A stretch of DNA of 10,710 nucleotides, taken from NCBI GenBank assembly GCA_947068385.1, contig CAMTBF010000079.1, forward strand, positions 1 to 10,710. The letters are read 5' to 3'. Of the stretch, positions 1 through 6,629 are shown one piece after another; the first letter of the stretch is position 1; every line of letters starts with the position of its first letter. The translations under genes and the position numbers were made by a program. The DNA comes from an uncultured Lachnospiraceae bacterium. Lineage in GTDB: Bacteria > Bacillota > Clostridia > Lachnospirales > Lachnospiraceae. Below the pieces are notes generated by a model. It made no database searches and had not been told where the DNA came from. It worked only from the letters and a program-made list of their open reading frames with translations.

Positions 1-351
1 CTTTGTCGCCCACTGCCGAAACTGCGTTGCCCTGCCGGAGTTGATACGATAGCCTACAGCGATAATGGCAGAGAGAGAATAGAACTTGTATTGGTAGGTT
101 TTGCCGTTATCTGCAACTTGTGCAAAATTTGCACAAGTTGCATCCTGAGATAGTTCACCGCTTTCATAGACATTTTTCAAATGCTTCGTGACAACACTTC
201 GATCCACATCAAATAGCTGGCCAATCGCTTTCTGTGTCAGCCATACATCATCGTCCTGCACCCGAACTTCAATGCCGTCCTCATGGGCATCTTTTGTGAA
301 CACCAGAAAATCAACTGTGCTGTTTCGAATCTGTAACCTTTTTTTAGTCAT
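1..351 (-). CDS. RhuM-family protein, 3' end outside window
   Basis: This is the first 117 codons of a gene reading leftward off the window edge. The ATG at 351 follows an AGGATGG ribosome site about 6 nt upstream. The protein starts MTKKRLQIRNSTVDFLVF and contains a winged-helix-like stretch (WLTQKAIGQLFDVDRSVVTKHL, about residues 42-63). After it come the family-typical blocks CANFAQVADNGKTYQYKFYSL and GYRINSGRATQFRQWA. These match the virulence RhuM family, named from a Salmonella pathogenicity-island gene of unclear biochemical role, often found near mobile or defence loci. A DNA-binding role is inferred from the N-terminal helix-turn-helix-like segment. The C-terminal half is not visible, so intactness cannot be judged. 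It has its own near-consensus promoter and an internal 31-nt palindrome. The gene is less GC-rich than the WYL gene diverging from it, which fits acquisition by transfer. Confidence 0.88.
   Translation of the reverse strand, partial: MTKKRLQIRNSTVDFLVFTKDAHEDGIEVRVQDDDVWLTQKAIGQLFDVDRSVVTKHLKNVYESGELSQDATCANFAQVADNGKTYQYKFYSLSAIIAVGYRINSGRATQFRQWATK
112..142. repeat. Perfect 31-nt palindrome inside the RhuM gene
   Basis: The arms TGCAACTTGTGCAAA (112-126) and TTTGCACAAGTTGCA (128-142) are perfect reverse complements of 15 nt each around a single central A. In the RhuM reading frame the segment encodes roughly ATCANFAQVA, a block conserved in the family, so protein constraint explains part of the sequence. 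It could form a hairpin in mRNA or serve as a dimeric protein's binding site. Neither function can be proven from the sequence. Confidence 0.85.
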
Positions 352-385
352 TGTATCACCATCCTATCGTTCATCGTTTCAGAAC

Positions 386-414
386 ATTATACTAGTTCTT
401 TCCCTCAAAATCAA
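386..414 (-). promoter_or_regulatory. Sigma-A promoter of the RhuM gene
   Basis: On the minus strand there is TTGATT (414-409), a 17-nt spacer and a perfect TATAAT (391-386), about 35 nt before the RhuM ATG. An imperfect inverted repeat, AGAAC (381-385) and GTTCT (395-399), brackets the -10 box and may be an operator. Confidence 0.75.
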
Positions 415-434
415 TAGAAGTATCGCGGAAAATA

Positions 435-443
435 TGATAGAAT
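435..443 (+). promoter_or_regulatory. Possible extended -10 promoter for the WYL gene
   Basis: TGATAGAAT carries the extended TGn motif next to a TAGAAT -10 box, about 54 nt before the WYL regulator ATG. No good -35 box lies 17 nt upstream. An alternative TTGACC at 448-453 has no -10 box at correct spacing. The assignment is tentative. Confidence 0.35.
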
Positions 444-496
444 ATCCTTGACCCACAGACCCCAATATCCCCTGACAGATACAGGATGGACACAGC

Positions 497-1396
497 ATGA
501 AAATATATCGTTTGATCGGCATCATCACCACGCTGCAGCAGAAAAAGACCGTCACCGCCCCTTACCTGGCGGAAAAGTTCCAGGTGTCCCGGCGCACCAT
601 CAACCGGGACATCGAGGACATCTGCAAGGCTGGCATCCCCCTGGTGACCACCCAGGGGGCAGGGGGCGGCATCTCCATCATGGAGGGCTTCTCCCTGGAC
701 ACCACCGTATTCACGAGGCAGGAGCTGGAGGCTATCTTCACGGGGCTGAAGACCCTGGACAGCGTCTCCCCCTCCGCCTCCGGGGAAAACCTGGCCCGGA
801 AGATCGGCGCCGTCCCCTCCCTGGAGGCCGCCGGCCATATGGCGATTGACCTGGCCTCCCACTATAAGGAAGACCTGGCTTCCAAGCTGGAGCTGATCAA
901 ATCCGCCATCGAAGCTTCCAGGTGCATCGCATTCCGCTATTATTATGAGAAAGGGGAGGACGACAAGCTCATAGAGCCCTGCCAGATCGTCTTCAAATGG
1001 TCCGACTGGTATGTCTTCGGCTTCTGCAGGCAGCGCCAGGACTTCCGCCTCTACAAGCTGCGCCGCCTGTGGGGCCTGCAGGTCACGCAGGATGCCTTCT
1101 CCCCCAGGGAGATTCCGGAGGAGAAAAGGCGCTTCGGCTCCCACATGACGGACGACTACATGGTCGCCGCCGTCTATGACCCCTGCGTGAAATACCGTCT
1201 GGTGGAGGAGTACGGCCCCGGGTGGTTCACAGAGCAGGAGGACGGCAAGCTCTACGCCCGGCGGGGCTTCACCACCAGGCAGCAGGCTGTGGATTGGTTC
1301 CTGGGCTTCGGCGACAAGGCGAAGGTCCTGGAGCCCCCGGAGATGGTGGAGCGGATGAAGAGCGTCCTGGAGGCGGCCCGGGGATTATATTTATGA
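497..1396 (+). CDS. WYL-domain transcriptional regulator (YafY-like)
   Basis: A 299-aa DNA-binding regulator of usual length for this family. Residues 1-60 form an HTH_11-type winged helix (LAEKFQVSRRTINRDIEDICKAG, residues about 24-46, recognition helix SRRTINRDIE), followed by the GGG wing typical of these proteins. Residues about 140-220 are the WYL ligand-sensing domain; the signature appears as WYV at 171-173, followed by the DFRLYKLRRL strand. A WCX-like C-terminal segment follows. WYL proteins act as repressors or activators that sense small ligands or nucleic acids; the ligand here is unknown. It lies upstream of the DUF3795 and winged-helix genes on the same strand. An inverted repeat overlapping its stop codon suggests it controls those genes. 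The ribosome site before ATG 497 (AGGATGG) is moderate. Confidence 0.88.
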   Translation: MKIYRLIGIITTLQQKKTVTAPYLAEKFQVSRRTINRDIEDICKAGIPLVTTQGAGGGISIMEGFSLDTTVFTRQELEAIFTGLKTLDSVSPSASGENLARKIGAVPSLEAAGHMAIDLASHYKEDLASKLELIKSAIEASRCIAFRYYYEKGEDDKLIEPCQIVFKWSDWYVFGFCRQRQDFRLYKLRRLWGLQVTQDAFSPREIPEEKRRFGSHMTDDYMVAAVYDPCVKYRLVEEYGPGWFTEQEDGKLYARRGFTTRQQAVDWFLGFGDKAKVLEPPEMVERMKSVLEAARGLYL

Positions 1397-1433
1397 ACAT
1401 GACATACTGTTGGCATGTTCGGGATGCTATAGT
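1395..1433 (+). promoter_or_regulatory. Operator-like inverted repeat plus -10 box before the DUF3795 gene
   Basis: GAACATG (1395-1401) and CATGTTC (1414-1420) are a perfect 7-bp inverted repeat. A further CA/TG pair inside makes 9 of 10 arm positions complementary across 26 nt. It overlaps the TGA stop of the WYL gene. A -10-like TATAGT lies at 1428-1433 with no good -35 box at 17 nt, so the repeat sits where -35 would be. This fits a promoter controlled by the adjacent WYL regulator, by inference only. Confidence 0.55.
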
Positions 1434-1478
1434 AGGCATGACGGCTGAATGCCGATTCTACGAAAGACGGAGGTACTG

Positions 1479-1766
1479 ATGATAATCGATTCAAGATGCG
1501 GGCTGCACTGCACAGGCTGTGAATACAGGGAGCCCTGCAGCTGCGGCGGCTGTATCGAGACGGGCGGCCGCCCCTTCCACGGCGAATGCCCTGTGGCCCT
1601 GTGCTGCCAGGAGAAGGGCTTCCTGCACTGCGGCCAGTGCCCGGACATCCCCTGCGATATGCTCACCGGATACTCCTGCGACCCGGAGCATGGCGATACG
1701 CCCCATGGCGCGAGGATCGAGCAGTGCAGGATCTGGCAGCGGAACGGGGAAGGCACCGAAGCCTGA
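1479..1766 (+). CDS. Cysteine-rich DUF3795 protein
   Basis: A 95-aa protein with 14 cysteines (residues 7, 11, 14, 20, 22, 25, 37, 42, 43, 51, 54, 59, 67, 83). The opening MIIDSRCGLHCTGCEYR and later CGQCPDIPC motif are the pattern of DUF3795, a family of unknown function thought to bind metal through its cysteines. The start chosen is ATG 1479, because GGAGG at 1469-1473 lies 5 nt upstream; an in-frame ATG at 1449 has no such site. It lies 82 nt after the WYL gene, behind an operator-like repeat, and 71 nt before the winged-helix gene, so a small operon is likely. Metal binding is inferred from cysteine spacing only. Confidence 0.85.
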   Translation: MIIDSRCGLHCTGCEYREPCSCGGCIETGGRPFHGECPVALCCQEKGFLHCGQCPDIPCDMLTGYSCDPEHGDTPHGARIEQCRIWQRNGEGTEA

Positions 1767-1837
1767 AAACGCAGGGAACCGGGAGCCACGGCGCAGATTA
1801 CAGGAAGCGGCGCAAGACCGCGGAAGGGATGGAACAT

Positions 1838-2884
1838 ATGGACGAAAAGATACTCTCGCTGCGCATGGAGCGGCAGCATTTCCTCAAAAAGGCGGACGAA
1901 GCCGAATACATATCTCTGTACCGGGACACCCAGCCCGGGCAGAATGTGTACTGGCACGGCTTCGGGGAACCGCCCGTCCTCTCCTTTCGCGCCGGTTTTG
2001 ACGATATGGCGTTTAACAGGAAACGTCAACTGGACAGGAGGCTGGTAAAGGGCCGGTTCGCGGGCGGGAACCTGGGATGGATCATGGCCGAGGACATGGA
2101 GCTGTTCGCCTCCCTTTACCGCAAGCCCCTGGCAGATCCCACGCCGGTGCAGTCGGAAATCCTCACCCTCATCGAGAACGCCGGGCCTCTCAATATCCAG
2201 CAGCTGAAGGAAGAGACCGGGCTTTTGGTGAAGCAGGTCACGCCCATCCTCCATCGGCTCCAGGAGGCCTTTCTGGTCTATGAGGATCAGTATGACGGGG
2301 AATGGGACAGGGGATGGTACCGTTTTTCGGAGATGTTCCCGGAGGCGGATACGGCGCGGTATACCAAGGTGGAGGCCCTGAAGATCCTGCTGCAGCGGTT
2401 CGCTTACCGGATGGTATGGTTCGACGCCGCCATGGCAAAGGCATTCTACCGGGTGCCGGAAAAGGAGATCCGGAGGGCCGTGGAGGAGCTGACGGCGGAG
2501 GGCGCATTGGTTCCCAGGGCGTCCGGCTATCTGCTGAAAAGCGATGCGGCCCTTCTGAAGGATTATGTGGCGAAAGACTACAATGGCGTCTACGCCGTCC
2601 ACCGAAACGACTTTCTCTTCAAGGCCCAGGAGCCCATGCTGAAGCAGATGGTGAAGAGCCTGACGGAGGAGCTTGCCTACGACTGCGAGCCCCTGCAGTA
2701 CCTGTTGATAGACGGACGGTTCCGGGGCGCCTCTGTGGGGCATTTCCGGTATGGGCCCTATGACCTGAACGACATCGTCTGCAATCTGCCGGAGGCGGAA
2801 AGCCGCAGGGAAGAGATCCTGGATGCCGTCCTGGCCGTCAATCCGGGCGGGGAGCCCAGGCGGTTCATGGGGAAGGAGCTTTGA
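1838..2884 (+). CDS. Winged-helix protein of the AlkZ-like/HTH_42 type
   Basis: A 348-aa protein. Residues about 100-165 read as a winged helix (VQSEILTLIENAGPLNIQQL, then ETGLLVKQVTPILHRL), followed by a strand-rich region (VYEDQYDGEWDRGWYRF). A second helical segment (KILLQRFAYRMVWFDAAMAK) and a C-terminal GHFRYGPYDLNDIV block follow, which recall AlkZ-like proteins. Characterised AlkZ/YcaQ DNA glycosylases carry a QxQ or QxD catalytic motif near the N-terminus; I do not see it, so glycosylase activity is not supported. ATG 1838 was chosen because GGAAGGG (1822-1828) lies 9 nt upstream; the in-frame ATG at 1829 abuts that site, and longer versions overlap the DUF3795 gene. It is probably co-transcribed with DUF3795. 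The family call comes from remembered sequence resemblance. Confidence 0.65.
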   Translation: MDEKILSLRMERQHFLKKADEAEYISLYRDTQPGQNVYWHGFGEPPVLSFRAGFDDMAFNRKRQLDRRLVKGRFAGGNLGWIMAEDMELFASLYRKPLADPTPVQSEILTLIENAGPLNIQQLKEETGLLVKQVTPILHRLQEAFLVYEDQYDGEWDRGWYRFSEMFPEADTARYTKVEALKILLQRFAYRMVWFDAAMAKAFYRVPEKEIRRAVEELTAEGALVPRASGYLLKSDAALLKDYVAKDYNGVYAVHRNDFLFKAQEPMLKQMVKSLTEELAYDCEPLQYLLIDGRFRGASVGHFRYGPYDLNDIVCNLPEAESRREEILDAVLAVNPGGEPRRFMGKEL

Positions 2885-2891
2885 AAAGCGC

Positions 2892-2930
2892 ACACAGTAT
2901 ATTGTGTTTTGGTCGAAAATCCTGTAGAAT
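2892..2930 (+). promoter_or_regulatory. Promoter of the first GNAT gene with overlapping palindrome
   Basis: TTGTGT (2902-2907), a 17-nt spacer and TAGAAT (2925-2930) lie 52 nt before the GNAT ATG. A 16-nt palindrome (ACACA at 2892-2896, central TATA, TGTGT at 2903-2907) covers the -35 box, so a repressor could act there. Confidence 0.6.
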
Positions 2931-2981
2931 AGAGCCAGCCAATGATTTGGCCGCATAGCAAAACAGACAAGGAGCATCCTT

Positions 2982-3419
2982 ATGGAAATACGTGAAATGG
3001 GCCTGTCGGACATCAAGGCAGTGCTCCCGATGTACATCGCCTACTACAACGGACAGGAAGAGGGCTGCTGGACAGAGGCCACGGCGGGGACGCGCCTGCA
3101 TCAGGTGCTGGCCATGGAGGGAGCTTACTCCCTCATCCTGGAAGAGGAAGGAAGCGTAATCGGCTTCGCCATGGGCTATTTCAAGCAATATGATGACATT
3201 CTCGGGTACACTCTGGAAGAAATCCTCATCGCCCGGGAACACCAGAACAAGGGCATCGGCACCTTCTTCCTGCGGGAGCTGGAGCAAAGGGTGAAGGAAA
3301 AGGGCGCCTCCTGCGTGGAGCTCCAGGCCGTCAACGATGCGCAGCACGAAGCGTACTACGGCAAGGCCGGTTACCATGACGCGAAGAATTTCGTCATGAA
3401 GGTGAAATGGTTCGAATGA
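2982..3419 (+). CDS. GNAT-family N-acetyltransferase
   Basis: A 145-aa protein of usual GNAT length that should transfer an acetyl group from acetyl-CoA to an amine. Acetyl-CoA motif A is at residues 82-93 (LIAREHQNKGIG, the Q-x-x-G-x-G pyrophosphate loop). Motif B follows (NDAQHEAYYGKAGYH, residues 118-132) with the usual tyrosines. The substrate cannot be read from the sequence. AAGGAG at 2969-2974 lies 7 nt before the ATG. The gene has its own promoter, so it appears to be a separate transcription unit from the WYL group. Its last 26 nt overlap the convergent histidine kinase gene, and no terminator fits between them. Confidence 0.88.
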   Translation: MEIREMGLSDIKAVLPMYIAYYNGQEEGCWTEATAGTRLHQVLAMEGAYSLILEEEGSVIGFAMGYFKQYDDILGYTLEEILIAREHQNKGIGTFFLRELEQRVKEKGASCVELQAVNDAQHEAYYGKAGYHDAKNFVMKVKWFE

Positions 3420-4656
3420 GGGACGAAGAGCCAGCCAGCGGCAAGGTCACCTCCGCCGCGAAGATACCCGGCTCGTTGGCCAGGTTCAGGTAGCCGTGGT
3501 ACTTGTCCACCGCGGCCTTGACCCGCTTCATGCCCAGGCCGTGGTTCCCTCTCTTGCTCGTGATATAGTTCCGGGCGTCGAAATCCGGTTCCTCCGGGGC
3601 GGAATTCTGCAGGGACAGGTAGAATTGCCCCTTGTTCACCGCCATGTAGAGGCGCATGGTACGGCTGTCCTCCTCCAGCTTCTGGCAGGCCTCGATGGCA
3701 TTGTCCAGGAGATTGCCCAGGATCACGCATAAGTCCACGTCCTCCAGGGGCAGCTGCTCCGGGAGCTTCGCCTTGCAGTTCACCTGGATGTGGTTGCGCC
3801 TGGCCAGCGTCAGCTTGCTGTTCAGGATGGCGTCCGTCATCAGGTTCCCGGATCTCACCAAAGTGTCCACCCTGTCAAGCTCCCTCTCCAGCTGGTCCAG
3901 ATAGGCCCCCATGCCCTCTATGTCCCCCAGGGACAGCTTGGCCTTCATCACCTGCATGTGGTTGTGGTAGTCATGCCGCCAGCCCCGCATGTCCATGTAG
4001 ATGTCTCTGATCTCCCCGTAGCTGTGCTCCATGAGCTCACTGCGGAACTGCTCCGTGCGGAACTCATAGCCCTTTTTATAGAAATACAGGGTGCTCTCCA
4101 CCGTAAAGAACAGCGCAAGCTCCAGCAGGGCGCTGCCCCACAGGAGAATCCCCAGCAGCCTCCCCTCCACCGCGATGCGCCCCGTGCCGCACAGGAGCCA
4201 CTGGAACCCGGTAATGGCGGAAAATGACAGTGCTGTCAGGATTCCGTTCCAAAGCCGCAGGCTCTGGCGCTTTCCGGAAAACAGGAGCAGGAAGACAAAG
4301 AGAATGGGCCCGTTGCACAGAAACGCTACGGCGTTGCCCCATGGCCTGGAGCCCAATGGCAGCAGGGCGCAGAACGCCACAACAAGCCCCGGCAGCAGCA
4401 CCCGCCACCATTGTCCGGCAAAGGGCTCTTCGTCAAAGAACAGATCGTACAGCAAAAGCACGCCTGTCACCAAAAGCCAGGACAGGCAGGGCGGTATCCA
4501 GACAGAGCTGGCCAGGCAGGCTGCGGCTGTGCAAAAGCCCAGGATCCGTTTCCCCGTGCCTTTCTCCATGATTCCCGTCTGCCCTATATAGTACCAGTAC
4601 AGAATCAGCCACAAGACCTCCAGGATCCCCCTGGAGATTTCCCAGAAATCCGCCAT
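3394..4656 (-). CDS. GHKL sensor histidine kinase (AgrC/VirS-like, HPK10)
   Basis: A 420-aa membrane kinase. The first 190 residues hold about six to seven hydrophobic segments and no extracytoplasmic domain, as in peptide-sensing AgrC-type kinases. A coiled linker leads to the phosphoacceptor WRHDYHNHMQVM, with H228 in the RHD motif. The ATPase domain has the N box ILGNLLDNAIEAC (about 312-324) and G box KRGNHGLGMKRV (about 369-380). The start is ATG 4656, because GGAGG lies 9 nt upstream; a GTG two codons earlier is only 3 nt from it. Its likely partner is the LytTR regulator at 9267-10019, on the same strand but separated by two exporter genes and a toxin-antitoxin locus. It has its own promoter. 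The signal is unknown; a secreted peptide or cell-envelope antibiotic is the family norm. Confidence 0.9.
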   Translation of the reverse strand: MADFWEISRGILEVLWLILYWYYIGQTGIMEKGTGKRILGFCTAAACLASSVWIPPCLSWLLVTGVLLLYDLFFDEEPFAGQWWRVLLPGLVVAFCALLPLGSRPWGNAVAFLCNGPILFVFLLLFSGKRQSLRLWNGILTALSFSAITGFQWLLCGTGRIAVEGRLLGILLWGSALLELALFFTVESTLYFYKKGYEFRTEQFRSELMEHSYGEIRDIYMDMRGWRHDYHNHMQVMKAKLSLGDIEGMGAYLDQLERELDRVDTLVRSGNLMTDAILNSKLTLARRNHIQVNCKAKLPEQLPLEDVDLCVILGNLLDNAIEACQKLEEDSRTMRLYMAVNKGQFYLSLQNSAPEEPDFDARNYITSKRGNHGLGMKRVKAAVDKYHGYLNLANEPGIFAAEVTLPLAGSSSLIRTISPS

Positions 4657-4698
4657 CTCCACTTGCCTCCATGCCCCTTCCCGCCGTCAGCCGTCAGT

Positions 4699-4727
4699 AT
4701 GATATCACAGGTATATCCGACTTTCAA
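4699..4727 (-). promoter_or_regulatory. Promoter of the histidine kinase gene
   Basis: On the minus strand there is TTGAAA (4727-4722), a 17-nt spacer and TATCAT (4704-4699) with an extended TGn directly before the -10 box. It lies about 43 nt upstream of the kinase ATG. One arm of a long inverted repeat fills the spacer, so a bound protein would control access of RNA polymerase. Confidence 0.7.
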
Positions 4728-4759
4728 TATGCTTTTTCTGTTTTTATCAGATATACCTG
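4708..4759. repeat. Perfect 10-bp inverted repeat in the kinase promoter
   Basis: CAGGTATATC (4708-4717) and GATATACCTG (4750-4759) are exact reverse complements separated by 32 nt. Extending inward to 13-nt arms keeps 12 of 13 complementary. The centres are 42 nt apart, close to four helical turns, so both sites face the same side of DNA. The downstream arm sits between -35 and -10. A paired operator is the simplest reading. Confidence 0.75.
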
Positions 4760-4787
4760 ATGAACATTCCGAAATCCCTTCTTGCTG

Positions 4788-6629
4788 TCAGGCATTATAA
4801 TATTTCGCCTGGGCGTTCCACATTTCCGCATAGCACCCTCCCGCGGCGAAGAGCTCCTCATGGCTGCCCCGCTCCACGATCCGGCCGTCCTGGAAGACGA
4901 TGATCTCATCGCAGAAGCGGCAGCTGCTCATCCGGTGGGAGATGTAGATGCTGGTTTTGCCCTCCACCAGCTGGCCGAAGCGCTCGTAGACTTCCGCCTC
5001 CGCCTTGGGATCCAGGGCCGCCGTGGGCTCGTCCAGGATGACCACGGGTGCGTCTTTGTACAGTGCCCTGGCCAAAGCCAGCTTCTGGGCCTCCCCGCCG
5101 CTGATCTCCACGCCGTCCTCCACGTTCTTGTACAGCCAGGTGTCCAGGCCGTTCTCCATGTTCCTCACCAGGTCGGCTGCGTCCGCCTGCTCCAGGACCG
5201 TCCAGAGCCGGTGGTCCTGCCTCTCATAGCCCGCGGCCACGTTCTCCCACACCGGGAACGCGAAGAGCTTGAAGTCCTGGAACACCACGCCGAAGATGCG
5301 GCGGTATTCCTCTTCGTCATATTTGCGGATGTCCGTGCCGTTCAAGGTGATGCGCCCCTCCGTAGGCTCGTAGAGGCGGCACAGGAGCTTGATGAAGGTG
5401 GTCTTGCCCGCGCCGTTTCGGCCCACCACAGCCAGCTTTCCCTTGATGCGCAGCTTGAAGTCCACGTTCTTTAAGACAAATGTCTCGCTGCCGGGATACC
5501 GGAAGCTCACGTTCTCGAAAGCCAGCTCGTACTCCCCGTCGTCCCGCTTCTCCACGGGGATGCTGCCGGATGCATGGAGGTTCTCCATGTCCAGGAATGC
5601 CAGGAAGTCCGTCATGGTGGTGCAGATCTTCCGAAGCTCCCCATGTCCCGCAATCAGGGAGAAGCAGGCGGAGCCGAACTGGTTCAGAGCGCCCACATAC
5701 TGGGTGAACGCGCCCACGGTCACGGCTCCCGCCACCACCTTCAGCGCCGCCAGCAGATAAGCGCCCACAGCGAAGACGCTGTTCACCAGGTTGTTGGCAT
5801 TGTCCGCCGCGTTCCCCACATCGCACATCCTCGCGAAATAGGCTCTGGATTTTCCCTGGAACCTGGCAGTGTTCTCCATAATCATATCCTCCATGCTGTA
5901 GATGCGGATGATTTTTCCTGCCTTTTCATTGCCGAACACATTGTTCAGCATGTAGTTGAACTCTTCCTCCTCCCTTGTGTGGGCCTCAAAGACCTCCAAC
6001 TGCTTTGCGGCAAATCTGGTGAAGGTCCGGAAGGAGCAGGCGCACATGCCCAAAAGCAGCGCCGCGACCAGCAGGAGGGAAAAAGCGGGATCCGCCAAGC
6101 TCCCCACAAGGCCAGAGCCTCCCTGCGGCCTTGCCAGGCACAGGTGGACCACCAAAGAGACCGACAGCGCTATGTTCAGGATCGCCCGCATGATATTGCA
6201 GTAGTGATTCAGCAGAGTATCCAGGCCCCCGTACATGTCCGAAGTCCGCTCCGAGAACAGGATCTTCTCAGCCACCTCCGGCTTCTCCATGCTCTCATAA
6301 TCCATGGCAAACACCTTTTCCCGCAGCCACACATAGAAAACCAGCCATATTCTCGTGCCAAGGCTCCTAAACCGCCTTTGGAGCAGACGCCCCGCCAGGC
6401 CAAGCAAAAGATTGGCCCCTAACAGATATCCCGCCTGCCATATTGCTGACCTGTACTCCCCTGCCAGCAGCGCATCGATCAAATTCGCCGTCAGGAACAG
6501 CCCCACGTAGATCTGCGCCAGGGAAAGGCATAGCTCCAGCAGGTGCAGGGGGATGATGGCGGAGTCCTCCCTGTGAATCATTTTTAAAAATCGAAACCCC
6601 ATTTTATGGATAGACGCCAACTCACGCAT
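4788..6629 (-). CDS. ABC exporter half-transporter (fused permease and ATPase), second of pair
   Basis: A 613-aa protein with a transmembrane domain in residues about 25-335 and an ATPase domain in 365-610. ATPase motifs are complete: Walker A GRNGAGKTT (403-411), Q-loop Q451, signature ISGGE (509-513), Walker B VVILDEPT with catalytic E534, and H-loop H565. No N-terminal C39 peptidase is present, so it is not a leader-cleaving bacteriocin transporter. It probably forms a heterodimer with the product of the upstream ABC gene, whose stop it overlaps by 8 nt (ATGCGTGA), a strong sign of translational coupling; AGGAGGGG precedes the ATG. The substrate is unknown; the adjacent kinase suggests a peptide or antimicrobial. 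Confidence 0.92.
   Translation of the reverse strand: MRELASIHKMGFRFLKMIHREDSAIIPLHLLELCLSLAQIYVGLFLTANLIDALLAGEYRSAIWQAGYLLGANLLLGLAGRLLQRRFRSLGTRIWLVFYVWLREKVFAMDYESMEKPEVAEKILFSERTSDMYGGLDTLLNHYCNIMRAILNIALSVSLVVHLCLARPQGGSGLVGSLADPAFSLLLVAALLLGMCACSFRTFTRFAAKQLEVFEAHTREEEEFNYMLNNVFGNEKAGKIIRIYSMEDMIMENTARFQGKSRAYFARMCDVGNAADNANNLVNSVFAVGAYLLAALKVVAGAVTVGAFTQYVGALNQFGSACFSLIAGHGELRKICTTMTDFLAFLDMENLHASGSIPVEKRDDGEYELAFENVSFRYPGSETFVLKNVDFKLRIKGKLAVVGRNGAGKTTFIKLLCRLYEPTEGRITLNGTDIRKYDEEEYRRIFGVVFQDFKLFAFPVWENVAAGYERQDHRLWTVLEQADAADLVRNMENGLDTWLYKNVEDGVEISGGEAQKLALARALYKDAPVVILDEPTAALDPKAEAEVYERFGQLVEGKTSIYISHRMSSCRFCDEIIVFQDGRIVERGSHEELFAAGGCYAEMWNAQAKYYNA

Noticed and set aside
392..1144. 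250-codon minus-strand frame opposite the WYL gene
   Set aside because: Glycine/leucine/aspartate-rich shadow of a clearly real gene, without a ribosome site or known motif.
1586..1837. Longer version of the winged-helix protein
   Set aside because: It overlaps the DUF3795 gene in another frame and gives arginine/proline-rich junk sequence before MDEKIL.
1427..3037. 536-codon open frame on the minus strand
   Set aside because: It is antisense to the DUF3795 and winged-helix genes. The protein has no recognisable domain, and high GC keeps opposite frames open here.
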